Shown: positions 20,682 to 31,561 of the stretch, in pieces
Layout of the letters: each line of letters opens with the position of its first letter
Position numbering within the stretch: position 1 is the stretch's first letter
Assembly (NCBI GenBank): GCA_033807775.1
Contig: CM066326.1
Location: 89,876,873 to 89,940,872 of the forward strand
Direction: 5' to 3'
DNA from: Saussurea involucrata
Taxonomy: Eukaryota > Streptophyta > Magnoliopsida > Asterales > Asteraceae
DNA length: 64,000 bases
Notes under the pieces: generated by a model
Database searches by the model: none
What the model was told of the DNA's origin: nothing
What the model saw: the letters and a program-made list of their open reading frames with translations, nothing else
Made by a program: the position numbers and the translations under genes

Positions 20682-21453
20682 GACATTGTTTGGCAAAAAA
20701 AAAACTAGCTTATAAGCTATTTTTTTGTGTACATGTTTGGATGACCATAAACTAGCTTTTTGAAATGCTACTTGGAGTAGCGTTTTCAGTAGCTTTTTAT
20801 AAATATTCCAATATTGTCTCTTATTATTATTATTATTTACTAACTATTATTATTAATAAATATTAATTTTTAAATTTAATTATAATTAATTAATAAATAT
20901 TAACTGAAAATTATTGAATTAAATTTTAATTATAAGTTGTTATTAAATTTTAATTATTTAGAATTATTGTTAATCATATAAATTATTTTTATTTATTTTT
21001 TAATATTAATGAATATATTTTAATTCTCAATTAGTATTATTTTTTAATTATTATTTGATTATTTTTTCATATTGTATGTAACGGTTATTTAAAATCATTA
21101 GTTAATATATTTTTTTCTAAAACTTGTTTTAACAAATTAAAAATTTATAATATATATATATGTAATAATAATTGTTTTTAATTAACATGTTATATTATTT
21201 AATTTTTTATTATTACATTGGTTGTATTAATTAACATATTAGATTGTTATAAATTTGTTTTAATTACATGATTAAATTTGTAATTGATAATTATTTGAAA
21301 ATGTCCTTTTTGGTCATTTTACACGCTTATAAGCTACTATTGCCAAACGTGACTTTTTCATCAGCTAGTTTATCAGCTACCAGCTAGCTTATCAGTCAAC
21401 AGCTAGCTTATCAGCTACCAACAAGCTTATCAGCTAGTTTGCCAAATATAGCC
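20682..21453. mobile_element. PIF/Harbinger-like MITE, TSD TTA, enlarged copy
   Basis: The termini GACATTGTTTGGCAA and (inverted) GGCTATATTTGGCAA are flanked by TTA (20679-20681, 21454-21456). The same TTATCAGCTACCAGCTAGC run as in 4260-4603 lies near the right end. The centre has about 400 bp of extra, very AT-rich sequence. Confidence 0.75.
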
Positions 21454-21456
21454 TTA

Positions 21457-21957
21457 CATGAAAATTGTTGGATTTGTTGGAGACAACGTTTAACACCCTA
21501 GTTAACTGACAACCTAAGTGCAGGAACTAGTTATGTTATTCATCAAAAAAACAAGGTTGAGGGACTAGATGATAAAAGCATATCTCAACAACTATGATAT
21601 TATAAAAATCTGGGAAAAGTTTGTCCTAACAGTTATGTTAAACTCGTTTTTTTAAATAGAGAAAAAAATGAGAGATACTGGATAAATCTTCAAATTTAGA
21701 ATAAGAGAAAGAAAATATAGCATACATATTGAAGATGCTCTAACAAACTCAAACCTCAATAATTGTACGTATGTTAGGTAAGAGTGAAGTTGTGAGCGAA
21801 ACCAATAACACCGAGATGTGGTAACCAATTCATTTCTCCATTTCGTTTCAACAAACTCTCTACCTTTACAGAGTTAAATAAATAGTCTATATACATCTTC
21901 TCTTATCAATAATCTATTTATGAGTATTAAGTGAGGTTATTTTTTGGTACAATCAGT
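21457..21957. other. Unassigned spacer
   Basis: No gene was recognised. A MITE-like end (GAAGATGCTCTAAC) occurs near 21730. The rest has no pattern I can name. Confidence 0.5.
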
Positions 21958-21986
21958 TAGACCTGACAAAAACTGGCATGTCACGC

Positions 21987-23024
21987 TGTAACGACCCGGA
22001 CCTTATTCGAAATGTTTTAAGTGTTGGGTTGAGTTTTAAATAAAAGAAGAAGTTGATGGACTAATTGGTAATTAAGAGGTGGAGTATATAAAGGCACAAA
22101 ACCCTAGGTGAACCTTCTAATCCCTGATTGTTGTTGTGTTTGGCGGCTGAGAATTTGTAATAGAGAGAAAGAGGAAGTTTTCTTTGGAGTTCAAGACCAA
22201 GGGAAGAAGAAGGTTCCCAAGTAGCAAATTAGAAGAAAGAGTGTGTTGGGGATTCGATTTCTGCAAGGAACTATCAGGTAGACAATTTGGAAGTAAATAG
22301 CGGAGTAGGGAAAAGCAAGCAAACGTATCAGGTGAGTTTTCTAACTAAAATACGTGATTTTAAAGTGTCTTTCTAAAGTGAATACATGATGAGAAATGCC
22401 ATGTTCTGTTCTTGTGCTTTTATTGCATGAAAGTTGTTTAAAGTTTTATGTGAGATGTATGCATACATTGTGTAGACGTAAATTGGCTAAGTCGGGGGGA
22501 GGTTCCGCCAGTACTCACGTCGGGGGGAGGTTCCGTTTATGCCATAGGAATGAGTCCCAGTAAGGCAGCGTGATACTGACTCGTTGTCACCCTCGGGTGA
22601 CTTCAGGGTGCCATTTACGGGAGCGGATTTATCCGTGAAAGATTTTTACTGTTCAACTATGTGAAAGTTTATTACTTAAAGTCTTGTATACATTTGAAAG
22701 TCATGAAAAGTTTTTAAATGATTTTGGGAACTGTCAGGAGGGACTCACTAGACCTCATGGTCTAACCCTCGCTCTTTTCAAATTAAAACCCTTTTCAGGA
22801 AAGCAGGTAGCGAAAGGCTCTAGCAAGTGAACAGAGCAGTTAGAAGATAGAAACAGTAGAACCAGTGACACTATTATCTATTAGTTCTAGCATTTCTCAG
22901 TTGTGTAATAGGTTGATTCCGCCAACCTGAATTTTGAGACTTATGTAAGAAATTTTGGGACCCGTTTTTGGGATTGTTGCAGTTAATATGTTTCGCATGC
23001 TTTATTTTAGACTGGGTTGTTACA
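21987..23024 (+). repeat. Solo LTR of a Ty3/gypsy-type element (TSD CACGC)
   Basis: It starts TGTAACGACCCGG and ends GGGTTGTTACA. An exact 5-bp duplication CACGC lies at 21982-21986 and 23025-23029. It contains TATATAAA at 22085-22092 followed by CCCTAG, and a GACTCACTAGACCTCATGG block shared with the solo LTR at 38106-48934. No internal region remains, so recombination between two LTRs has removed it. The gypsy assignment rests on LTR style only. Confidence 0.85.
22085..22092 (+). promoter_or_regulatory. TATA box in solo LTR
   Basis: TATATAAA about 100 bp inside the LTR. The related LTR has the same motif at 47300-47307, so it is probably the element's own promoter. Confidence 0.6.
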
Positions 23025-23524
23025 CACGCTAACCCGACACGAAATAAACGAGTTTGGTAATAATACATATCAACCCGTTTAAGTAAACGGGTTGACACGA
23101 TCACACGATACGACACGAAAATTAAACGGGTAAGGCCAGGGTCAAAAATTTCAACTCGAAAATGACCCGAATAACCCGTTTACAATGCTTTGGATTTATA
23201 TTGTTTTGAATTTTAATGTTTTGAATTTGGTTAGAACTTATAAATTTGAACTATAAAATTTAGATTTGTAATATTTTCATTTGAATTTTGGATTTGTAAT
23301 TTTTTTTGTGAATTTTCGATATCCAATTTTTAGTTTTATAAATGTTAAACGGGTTAGGCGGGTCATGGCGGGTTGGGATTTTCTGACCCGTTTATTAAAC
23401 GGGTCGGGTTAGGGTTAGGCAATCTCAACCCGTTTAACTTTGAACCCGACACGACATGACACGTTTGGCAGGTCTACAACTCAGTTTGGTTTATATAATC
23501 TCATATAATAGTTATGTTTAATTA

Positions 23525-23790
23525 ATGTAACTTACAACATTTCAAACGGATTCTCTAAAAATAGAGAAAATGAAATTTTGAGCAATTTTGTTGCTTCCAC
23601 ATACAACCCAAAACATTTTAAAAAAATGAAGAAAGTCGATGAGAGAGTTCGTGAAATTCTCCATATTTGAAGAACTCCCAAAAGAAAATAGAGAAATTGG
23701 GATTTGAGCAATTTTGTTGCTTCAACCAATAACCATAACCTTTTCCAAAAACTTCTCCGGGAATAGAGAAAATGAGATTTTCAACAATTT
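23525..23790. repeat. Three imperfect tandem units around GCAATTTTGTTGCTTC
   Basis: AGCAATTTTGTTGCTTC (or CAACAATTTTGTTGCTTC), preceded by ATAGAGAAA(A/T)TG and followed by CATA(C/T)AACCC, occurs three times at spacings of about 130 and 75 bp. Unit lengths vary. No coding sequence. Confidence 0.5.
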
Positions 23791-23814
23791 TGTTGCTTCA
23801 ACATATAACCCAAA

Positions 23815-24150
23815 AGTGCTTATTGACTTATGGTGGTGGGAAAAGAAGTTTTTAAAAAAGTGTTTGGATTAACTTTTGTGGTAGGAAAATCCAATAAGTC
23901 AATAAGTTATTTTTTAAAAAGTGTTTGGCTTTTTGTAGTTAACCAAAATGGCTTTTTGTATCAAAAAGCAATTTTGGGATCAAAAAGTCAGGAGGTTGTA
24001 ACTTTTCCAAAATGACTTTTTGTAGTTAACCAAAAAGCACTTTGAAAAGTGATTTTCATTTTACCAAACACTATTTTTAACTTATTGGCTTCTTGAAAAG
24101 CCAATAAGTCAATAAGCACTTTTAAAACACACATCCAAACACCCTCTAAG
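23815..24150. mobile_element. MITE-like inverted repeat (GTGCTTATTGACTTAT ends)
   Basis: The left AAGTGCTTATTGACTTATGG is inverted to the right CCAATAAGTCAATAAGCACTTT. The right side continues into CATCCAAACACCCTCT, which has no left counterpart, so the left end seems truncated. Internal copies of CAATAAGTCAATAAG and TTTTTGTAGTTAACC are present. No target duplication was defined. Confidence 0.5.
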
Positions 24151-24630
24151 ATTACAAAGCTTATCGATTTCAAGAGGTTGGAGCAGATCAAAATTCGAGA
24201 TTGAAGCAGATCAATTTTCTAGTTTGAAGTAGATTGTCTTCAGAAATCCAACTCCAACGACCCTAAATCATTTCGAGACCTTCATTTTAACTTCCATATA
24301 TTAAATTAAGATGCAAAAGTAAAACCTTCATTTCTTAAATTTGCAGTTTTCTTCTTTCCAATCACACGGCAAAGATTTTTTTTTGCCGGTCTAGATTTTC
24401 ATACTGCATACTTGCAGTGTGAAAGGTAACTCGAGGGCAAATTTTCAATCCCATCAGTTTTAAGTTTACGGTTGGAATTGGGTGATTTTTTGGTGTTTGA
24501 GGACCTACCATTTTTAATGTTTTTGGTGTTATGGTTGGAGGTGCTCTTAGGAAACATCCACCAAATAAAGAGATATAGTCTCAAGCAAACATTCAGTCAA
24601 ATGTTGCATACAATGCCGTTTTAATGAAGT

Positions 24631-24696
24631 AAAAATCTTACCCGGTAAGTTAAGTGAAAGTGTAAAAATCTTACCCGGTAAGTTAAGTGAAAGTGT
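24631..24696. repeat. Perfect 33-bp tandem duplication
   Basis: The unit AAAAATCTTACCCGGTAAGT plus the next 13 bases is repeated exactly (24631-24663 and 24664-24696). It contains the palindrome TTACCCGGTAA. Confidence 0.9.
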
Positions 24697-24699
24697 TGA

Positions 24700-27600
24700 G
24701 TATTACCGGTAAACAACCCCTTAAATAGAAAAATAATCAATAATTAAAACTCGATCTTCTAATATTTCACACTAACGGTGAAAATTGTGATCAAACAACA
24801 AACTAAATATAAGTATAACATCGAAGATAAAAAAATTCAGTTAGTGCCAGGTGGTGTGATGTTCAAAGCAATAGAGAAAAGTTGGTCTACAATGTTGATG
24901 AATTCAATTGCTTGTGGTTTGACTAATAACTAATATCTGCCCAACAGCAACATTGAAACCTTTGAAACCACTCCAACCGTAAAGGAGTAAGCCCGGTAAC
25001 ATAAAGAAACCACTGAGAACAACACTTCAGTAGAGCACAATCGGGCACTGGTGCTGCTCGGATGAATAAAAAGCTCTCCGAAGTCAGATCCACTGAACCT
25101 GATACCAGATAACAAAATGCATTAAACCAATGGAATGAGACTTTACATTAGAAAATAGAAAGATGAACCCTCCTCACCTTTCTGCTCAAGAAAGAATAGA
25201 GGGATTTTAAACTTCCTAAAATCTTGGAAAAATAATAAAGGTAAAAGTTTTTTCAGATAAGATAAATCTTTACTGCCATCTTTTGATGCCTGATTAGAAT
25301 TAGGAAGAAGCATTTATGTATCTTTTATCAACAACTGGGATCTCATCCTTTAAATGCTAGCATGCTAAACATTATGTAAACTTTATTATATAAGCTTATA
25401 TGAAGGTACAAGTGGTAAATGAAGATACAAGTTTAAATAAAGGGACCAGTTTCATGGGGTATAGATAAGTTGTGGATTTGAGATTGGCAACAACCTACTG
25501 ACAACTCCCAGTATTAAAAATTCATTTTACTAACAAAAACCTAATTTACACTAAGAGATCTTTTACCATATACAAACCAGGTAAGCACTTAAAATATGTC
25601 ATTTACTGTATCGTGTGAACATGGCAAGACTTAGAATCATCACAATAAGAAGGCAAAATTCTTATGTGTAAAACCTGCAAAAAGTGTGATTTCATCAAGT
25701 TCTGAGTTGTCCTTGACTAAGGGGAGCTTTGTTTCCCTACCATCCACATGTAAGTTTTCAAAATGAGGCTTGGTATTCAGAGATTCCATAAAACACTTGC
25801 CAATCTCCACCTTTGGATGCATCTACAGAAAATAAAAACTCTTTAAAAAATAAACTAAAACTATAAAAAGCTTTCATTAAAATAAAACTTTTATTCAGAT
25901 TAAGTACACTGAATTAAAACAAGTGAAATTGAAAGCAGTGGGTGCAATTAGGGTTACAGTTAAATTAGGGTCTGTTTGCAGCTTAAAGAATTAACGCATG
26001 TTTGATTACACATCCCTATTCTACTCTCCTCGTTTTTTTATTTATATGGATACAAGTCAGGAGGTGTTTGATTACACATGGCTTATGGCTTAATTCAATC
26101 AGTCAATTCATGTTGGCTTAATCCATTGAGACAACTTTTTTGCCAAAAATACCCTCGTTCTTCCCCTTTCAACACCAACATTTTCTTTAAAAAAAATTAA
26201 AGCTTTACTTGACATACAACTCCATATAGTTACCAAATTTCTTCAAATATTTAAAGAATCGATTTCATTTGCTAACTTGCCCATTCAATCTCAAAAATCA
26301 TATTGCAACTTTATTTCCTTTCAAGTTTTAGACTACAACAAAACCAGCTAGAAACATAATTAAACGCTACAGATCATCATTATTAGCATATCTTCAACAA
26401 ACAAAAGACATATGAAGGATCTGCAAAACTAACATGCAGTGCAACCGAATCACAATACATGAAACTGAATTTCTCGTAACAAAGTCGGCAAACAAACGAA
26501 CTTACTGTTTTTTATGCAAACAGATTGCATAAAAAAAGTAATGGAAGCAAAAGCAAATAGAGTGCATATCAAAGAAACTTACAGTATTGCCAAGAACATT
26601 ACCGACGCTTGCTTCTCGAGCTGCTCGACAATGGAGATGAATCGTATATTGAAGGCAAAAACAAATTAGTTCAAAAGCCTCAAATCTAATAAATATCAAG
26701 TACACAAATCGGATGCTTTTATATTAAACAATTTCGACAAAAATACAACAAGAATACGTATCGTATGACAGCAAGAAATCGAAATATGTAAGATGATTAG
26801 AAATCAAAATATTGTGAACAGAAAAGTAGAATCTGGATGATTCTTTGATTTTGAAAATACTCATTTGATATTTTTAACCTAAAAAGCACAATATCTGCTT
26901 ATTTCTTTCTATGATTCCATCCCTCTATATCTCTTATACTGTATCGATTCAATCTACCATAATAGAAACAGATCCAAATTGGAATTAAAACAAATTTAAC
27001 TTTCTTCAACCTCAAACACAAAATCGATTTTTATGCTCTGCTCCGTGAATTTATACCAAGGCTTTTTGTTCCCATTTTTTAAATGTTTAGAGAATACACT
27101 CTATTTTTCTATTCAGAAGGCACTTGAGGCGTGAACAGAAATAAACTACAAGGGTTCAATTCAATGGAAAAAGAAATAAAGCCTTGTATGAGTAATTAAA
27201 CCAGATTGAAAAACGATTCCTTCAATTAAAACCTAAATAAAACAAGTGAAACTGAAAGCAGTGGGTGCAATCAACAACAAGGGTTCAATTCAATGGAAAA
27301 AGAAATAATGTAAGAAAGAAGAGATATCGTGAACAGAAAAGTACTTACGTTTTGCAGATGATGAAGAAAAGCCCTAAAAATCTTTCACTTGAGGACGAAA
27401 ACCCAAACCCTAGATGATGATGAAGGGTTTCAAGAAAACGATGGCAGAAACATAAATCAATGGGAAAAACATAAATCGATGGCAAACAAATAGATATTAC
27501 CTGAATGTAAAACAAACCAGAACATGGAAAAAAGTGAGAGAATTAGGTTTAGACACACCTTGAGGAATAGAGAGGAGAGGCCTGGAACGAATTGGATCGA

Positions 27601-28150
27601 TGTTGAGAAATCATACCTGAGAGCCTTTGGTGATTCAAAGTAACCGTGAAAAGAGAATGAATGGATTTGCAGAGCATAACAACCCTGCATATCTCGTCAT
27701 GATGTGTTTATCACTCTTCTCCCTTGAAACTATGGAGATTAACAAAAATTAAGTTGGAATGAAAACAAGGTATTACCATTGAAATGCCCGAGTTTTTCAT
27801 CACACCGAACCCTAACACACAAAAGTGAAATCGAACCCTACCACACAATAAAACACAAGAACAATGGAATTGTAGAGAAGAAATCCAAAAGATAGAGAAA
27901 TACAACCAGTAAACCCTAAACCACAGAAGAAATTACCTTGATTGGAATTGTAGAGAAGCAATGGATCGATAGTGGAATAAGGAGCGATGATCTTGAATCA
28001 GTATAGGAGCGATATCAATAAGAATCCAAACATTATTTGTAATCGTATTTGAATTCAAGAGGAACGTCAATCGCCATTTTGGGAATCGTCACTTTGAGAG
28101 TGTGTAGGAGCCATAACTTGTGTCTTGGGAGTTGGGACTTGGGAGGATGA
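24700..28150. other. Unassigned region with intron/exon-like blocks
   Basis: No gene was identified. The texture (T-rich introns, short open blocks with AG/GT borders on minus) is that of a captured or decayed plant gene. Short internal duplications occur, such as AAGCAGTGGGTGCAAT near 25934 and 27256 and TGTTTGATTACACAT near 26000 and 26065. It ends in a Helitron-type 5' subterminal zone. I could not find the matching Helitron 3' end. Confidence 0.4.
25675..25822 (-). pseudogene. Exon-like segment of unknown gene
   Basis: On minus, a 148-bp block follows an AG acceptor (CTGTAG) and ends at GCAG before GT. It encodes about 49 residues starting MHPKVEIGKCFMESLNTKPH and ending NSELDEITLFAG. 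I do not recognise a family. No neighbouring exon could be joined with confidence. It is either part of a decayed gene or a captured fragment. Confidence 0.35.
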
Positions 28151-28307
28151 TTTATCAGGAGTGTGTTTGTCATAGCATATGTAAGTTGTACATTAAGCAT
28201 AAAATGTTGTCTTTAAGAGTTTTAAGACTTTTATGCATAAAAGAGTGGTACATGTAGCTTTAAAACTTGTTTTTAAGAGTTGAGTGATTAATATATATAT
28301 ATATATA
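28150..28307 (-). mobile_element. Helitron-type 5' subterminal region (partner end not found)
   Basis: ACATTAAGCATAAAATG, TCTTTAAGAGTTTTAAGAC and an (AT)n tail resemble the 5' subterminal sequences of the Helitrons ending at 18771, 31561 and 50838. The terminal TC was not recognised. Helitron H2 inserted directly into the AT tail at 28307/28308. Confidence 0.4.
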
Positions 28308-31300
28308 CTAGTAGTGTACCCGCACGATGCAGCGCGGGTGAATAACAGTTCTGAAACATTAGTTTAGCAACCATCAAAGAAAAACTTCAACAAAAAACCA
28401 TGAAAATAGTAATCTGAATTCAACAAAATACACCTAGTATGCCGATTCACTGGCAATCGACGAAAACAGATGGCAATGTGGCCAAGACTCCAATAAGAAA
28501 CAAATTCTTAAGTGTCTTATTGCAACCCAGTTCTAAAACCAAGCAATCTTCTGAGACCAAAAACGAACTGGACACTGGAAACATTACCAAAGGCAAACCA
28601 AAAACAAAAAGGAACCTGGAGACACATAATCCTCACACATGACCACCAATACCCACTGGGAAATAATAGTAAACTTAGTTTGCAAGGGACAAACCAAGAC
28701 ACCACCTCATCCAGCCCGAATTTCTCGAAACAACCTCCCCCTCCAATTTTGCAAGGCCGCTGCTGCTGCTGTCAATTTTTAAATTATCAGATGTTGCTCC
28801 AGTTTTTTCGCTGCACCCTGCCCACGATCTGCCAACTTCGCTATGAATTGATAGCCGATTTACACAAATTATAATATTTTTATATTTTATAGAAAATTAT
28901 TAATAATTTGATTAATGTAATAGAAAACAATGGGATCTTTTTTACCAATTATGTATTTTGAGAAAAAAAAATATCATGAATTTAATTTATAAAGGAATAC
29001 TATAAAATAGGGTATTGTTAGTAAGTCATGCCCACAGACTCAAGACCATGGTTTGCATTCATGCCGACAGATTCTATTAGATGACTATGAATATATACTT
29101 TTTTAATATTGTAAAAAGAAAAATATTAGCACCCTAATGTTTCCCAGTTCACATCGCTTTCAATAAGAGTTAATAGTTTTTTCCTTTGATTATTTCATGT
29201 CTGATTTCAAAGCCAGGTAAGAGCAATTATCTATGCTAAATAATTAGGTCTCCTTATATATTTTTGTTTCAATGTATAATTATCTGGGTAAAATTTTATG
29301 GGAAATTTCCCTTCTTATTTATTTGTGTTTCAATTTCTTATTCGTTATGCAAGAGATTCTGAAGACAGTAGACATTGTTTGCATCCAACGACCAACATAT
29401 TCAAAAAGCTCCTTTTCCATAATTAAATCTTCTATCTGGACATATTTGGTTTATCTTTGTTTTGAAGTTCAATTATCATCATGGTTTGTTCAATTCAAAC
29501 ATAGGAGGGGAATCTCTCTCTCTCTCTCATTTTTTTTGTTTGTTTTTTTGGAAGAACCGGGGGTTCTTGGCCTGCACGTCCTCCTCATCCTCTCAACTTT
29601 CTAGGCAACCACTTAATCTGCTTTTTTGAAAATAGTACGCCGTATATAAGCTACTAATAACTATGATGAGCTTAATATTGCATGTTGCTCAAGAGGTTTT
29701 CTGTAATTTAGAAGTATGAAAAAGATGGAGGTGGTGTGACTTGCAAAAGAGAAACAAATCAGTTCCCCAATACCAAATCTAAATCCAAATCTGAAATAAC
29801 ATCATATGGATGAAAGCACAATCAAGTTTAAAAACACCATCCCAAATGATTAAATTGACAAAAGCAATTAGAACAGAAGGCTGCTGCAATCTGCAATGGG
29901 CATAAAGTAACAACATACCACATAACCATTCCCAAGTTGATCCATGTTGCTATGAAAAAAAACCAAAGCACTTTATTGGCAAACCTTCGTCTGATCTGTT
30001 GTTGACCATCTACCAACACCTTTCTACAAGTTTTTATTAAACAATAAGAAATCTTTAAAAATTCCAGGAGATTGAAAGTAAAGATAAAAAGTTTTATTAC
30101 CCTTGTTGCAGTACTAATTTACTTGAATATAATGGTTGTAATTTTAACACAAATATCTCTTGCATATGTGTTTTCAACAAAAGATGGAGTGTTCAGATGT
30201 ATTCATCTGTAAGTAAGAGGCTCCAACCTCACTGATGAAATCAAATACATTGTGCAGTAAGTAATTTACTTTAATAGATGTTTATGATCCTCTAACAACG
30301 ATTATAATCATTTCGTCTATTCATGAACATGGATTAGGGTGACAAATGTGGTTCATTCTTTGATAAGATTCGAAATAACATCAAGATCTAAGTACTAAAC
30401 TATGTTAAAAAAAAAAACCCATATTAATGTCAAATAGATCTTACGCCTTCTTAGAAGATTTTGTAGTTTTCTCGGCCACGGATTACGATTTCTTCGGCAA
30501 TAACACCAGATTAATTTTAGGCAGAACACCTCAGTTAGCAATCATCACACCAACCAACGAGAATCATGATGCATGATGCATCATCACGTGGCAACGTTCA
30601 TCATCTGTTGCAGACAGATGGGGTTCTTCATAACCTAAAGCGCAGTGGGAGCTAAAGAATCGTGTAGTTCTCGATTGTTGAGGTTTCTTGGAAGGAAGAA
30701 ACCGCACACCAGACCCTCTGACCCTATTCAACGCATGCTTATGACGAGATTCATGAAGGTATGACTGCAAAAAAAACCCAAATCAGAACATAAAGCTTGT
30801 TTTCATTTTTTATTGTAGTTAAACATTTATACGCACATGCCTTTCGATTTTTCACAAGTTTGTTTTGAGCCACTGGCTTTTTTCCGGCTGCCACCTTTGG
30901 TGCGATTGCTACAGTGGTGGAAATGGAGAATCATGATATGTGTAAGAAGGGGATCGAAGCAAATGGTTTTCGAAGTTGTAGTTGCAATTTTGGGGGGTTA
31001 TGTTTATATAGGCCGTAGAGGATTAATCTGATTGGTTAGCATTCTTAGACATGGATCATGATCTATGGTTGTTGGTTTTCACTGTGCATTTTAGAAAACT
31101 CATATTAGTCTAGTTCTTTTGAAAAAAGAGACGATTGAAAGATGGATTTGAGGAGGAGAAAAAGTATGTTTGATGAAAGAAATTTTGACTCTTTCCAAAA
31201 TGGTGGTGGAGTGGTGGAGGTTAGCTAATCTATTCATAAAGAATGGAAACTCTTTTACATTTGGTAGCCAAAAAGATAAAAGTAAAGAAACCATTTTAAG

Positions 31301-31561
31301 AATAAAAGCTCAATAAAGAAGGAAGATTTTCTTAGAGGAAAAAAGAGTCTTAAAATTTCCATAAACATAGTGTCTGATAAGTGTTGAGAGGTACTCCACA
31401 TATTGCATAAACAACTTGTACACTATGCTTTGAAAGTAGTAATTAAGAGATTTTTCAATTTGGTGCATAAAATATTTGTACACCATGCATTAAAATTTGT
31501 CTTTAAGAGTTTTGACCAAAACCAATATTAAGGTAGTAATAGATAATAGATAGATAATAGA
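28308..31561 (-). mobile_element. Non-autonomous Helitron H2 with captured NF-YA exon
   Basis: The 3' end on minus has the hairpin CCCGCGCTGCATCGTGCGGG, TACACTA and CTAG at 28308. A candidate 5' TC is at 31561-31560 (TCTATTATCTATCTATTATC), with host A before and T after. The subterminal sequence (CTTAAAGACA, TGCATGGTGTACAA) matches the family. Length is 3.25 kb. The 3' end is firm; the 5' end is less certain because a similar subterminal zone recurs at 34140-34300, so a longer element is possible. Confidence 0.65.
30555..30774 (-). pseudogene. Captured NF-YA (HAP2/CBF-B) exon
   Basis: A TTTTTGCAG acceptor precedes a minus-strand open block beginning SYLHESRHKHAL, then RVRGSGVRFLPSKK. This is the DNA-binding half of the conserved NF-YA core, whose family form is PYLHESRHxHAxRRxRGxGGRFLNxKK and which recognises CCAAT. 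Here conserved arginine and glycine positions are changed (N for R, V for A and G, P for N), so DNA binding is doubtful. NF-YA genes have an exon border near this point. The NF-YB/C-binding helix and other exons are absent. It is a Helitron-captured terminal exon, still open to the downstream acidic tail. Confidence 0.7.

Larger units (their letters stand above)
21958..23476. mobile_element. hAT-type MITE rich in AACCCGTTTA motifs, split by a solo LTR
   Basis: The inverted termini TAGACCTGACAAA and (from the right) TAGACCTGCCAAA, followed by ACCCGACACG blocks on both sides, define the element. The flanks CAATCAGT (21950-21957) and CAACTCAGT (23477-23485) match as an 8-bp duplication with one inserted base. 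Several AAACGGGTT motifs run through the interior. The gypsy solo LTR sits 29 bp from the left end. Confidence 0.65.

Noticed and set aside
28439..28874. Plus-strand ORFs of 67 and 120 codons near the Helitron 3' end
   Set aside because: No homology or codon pattern recognised, the two overlap in different frames and lie in Helitron interior.
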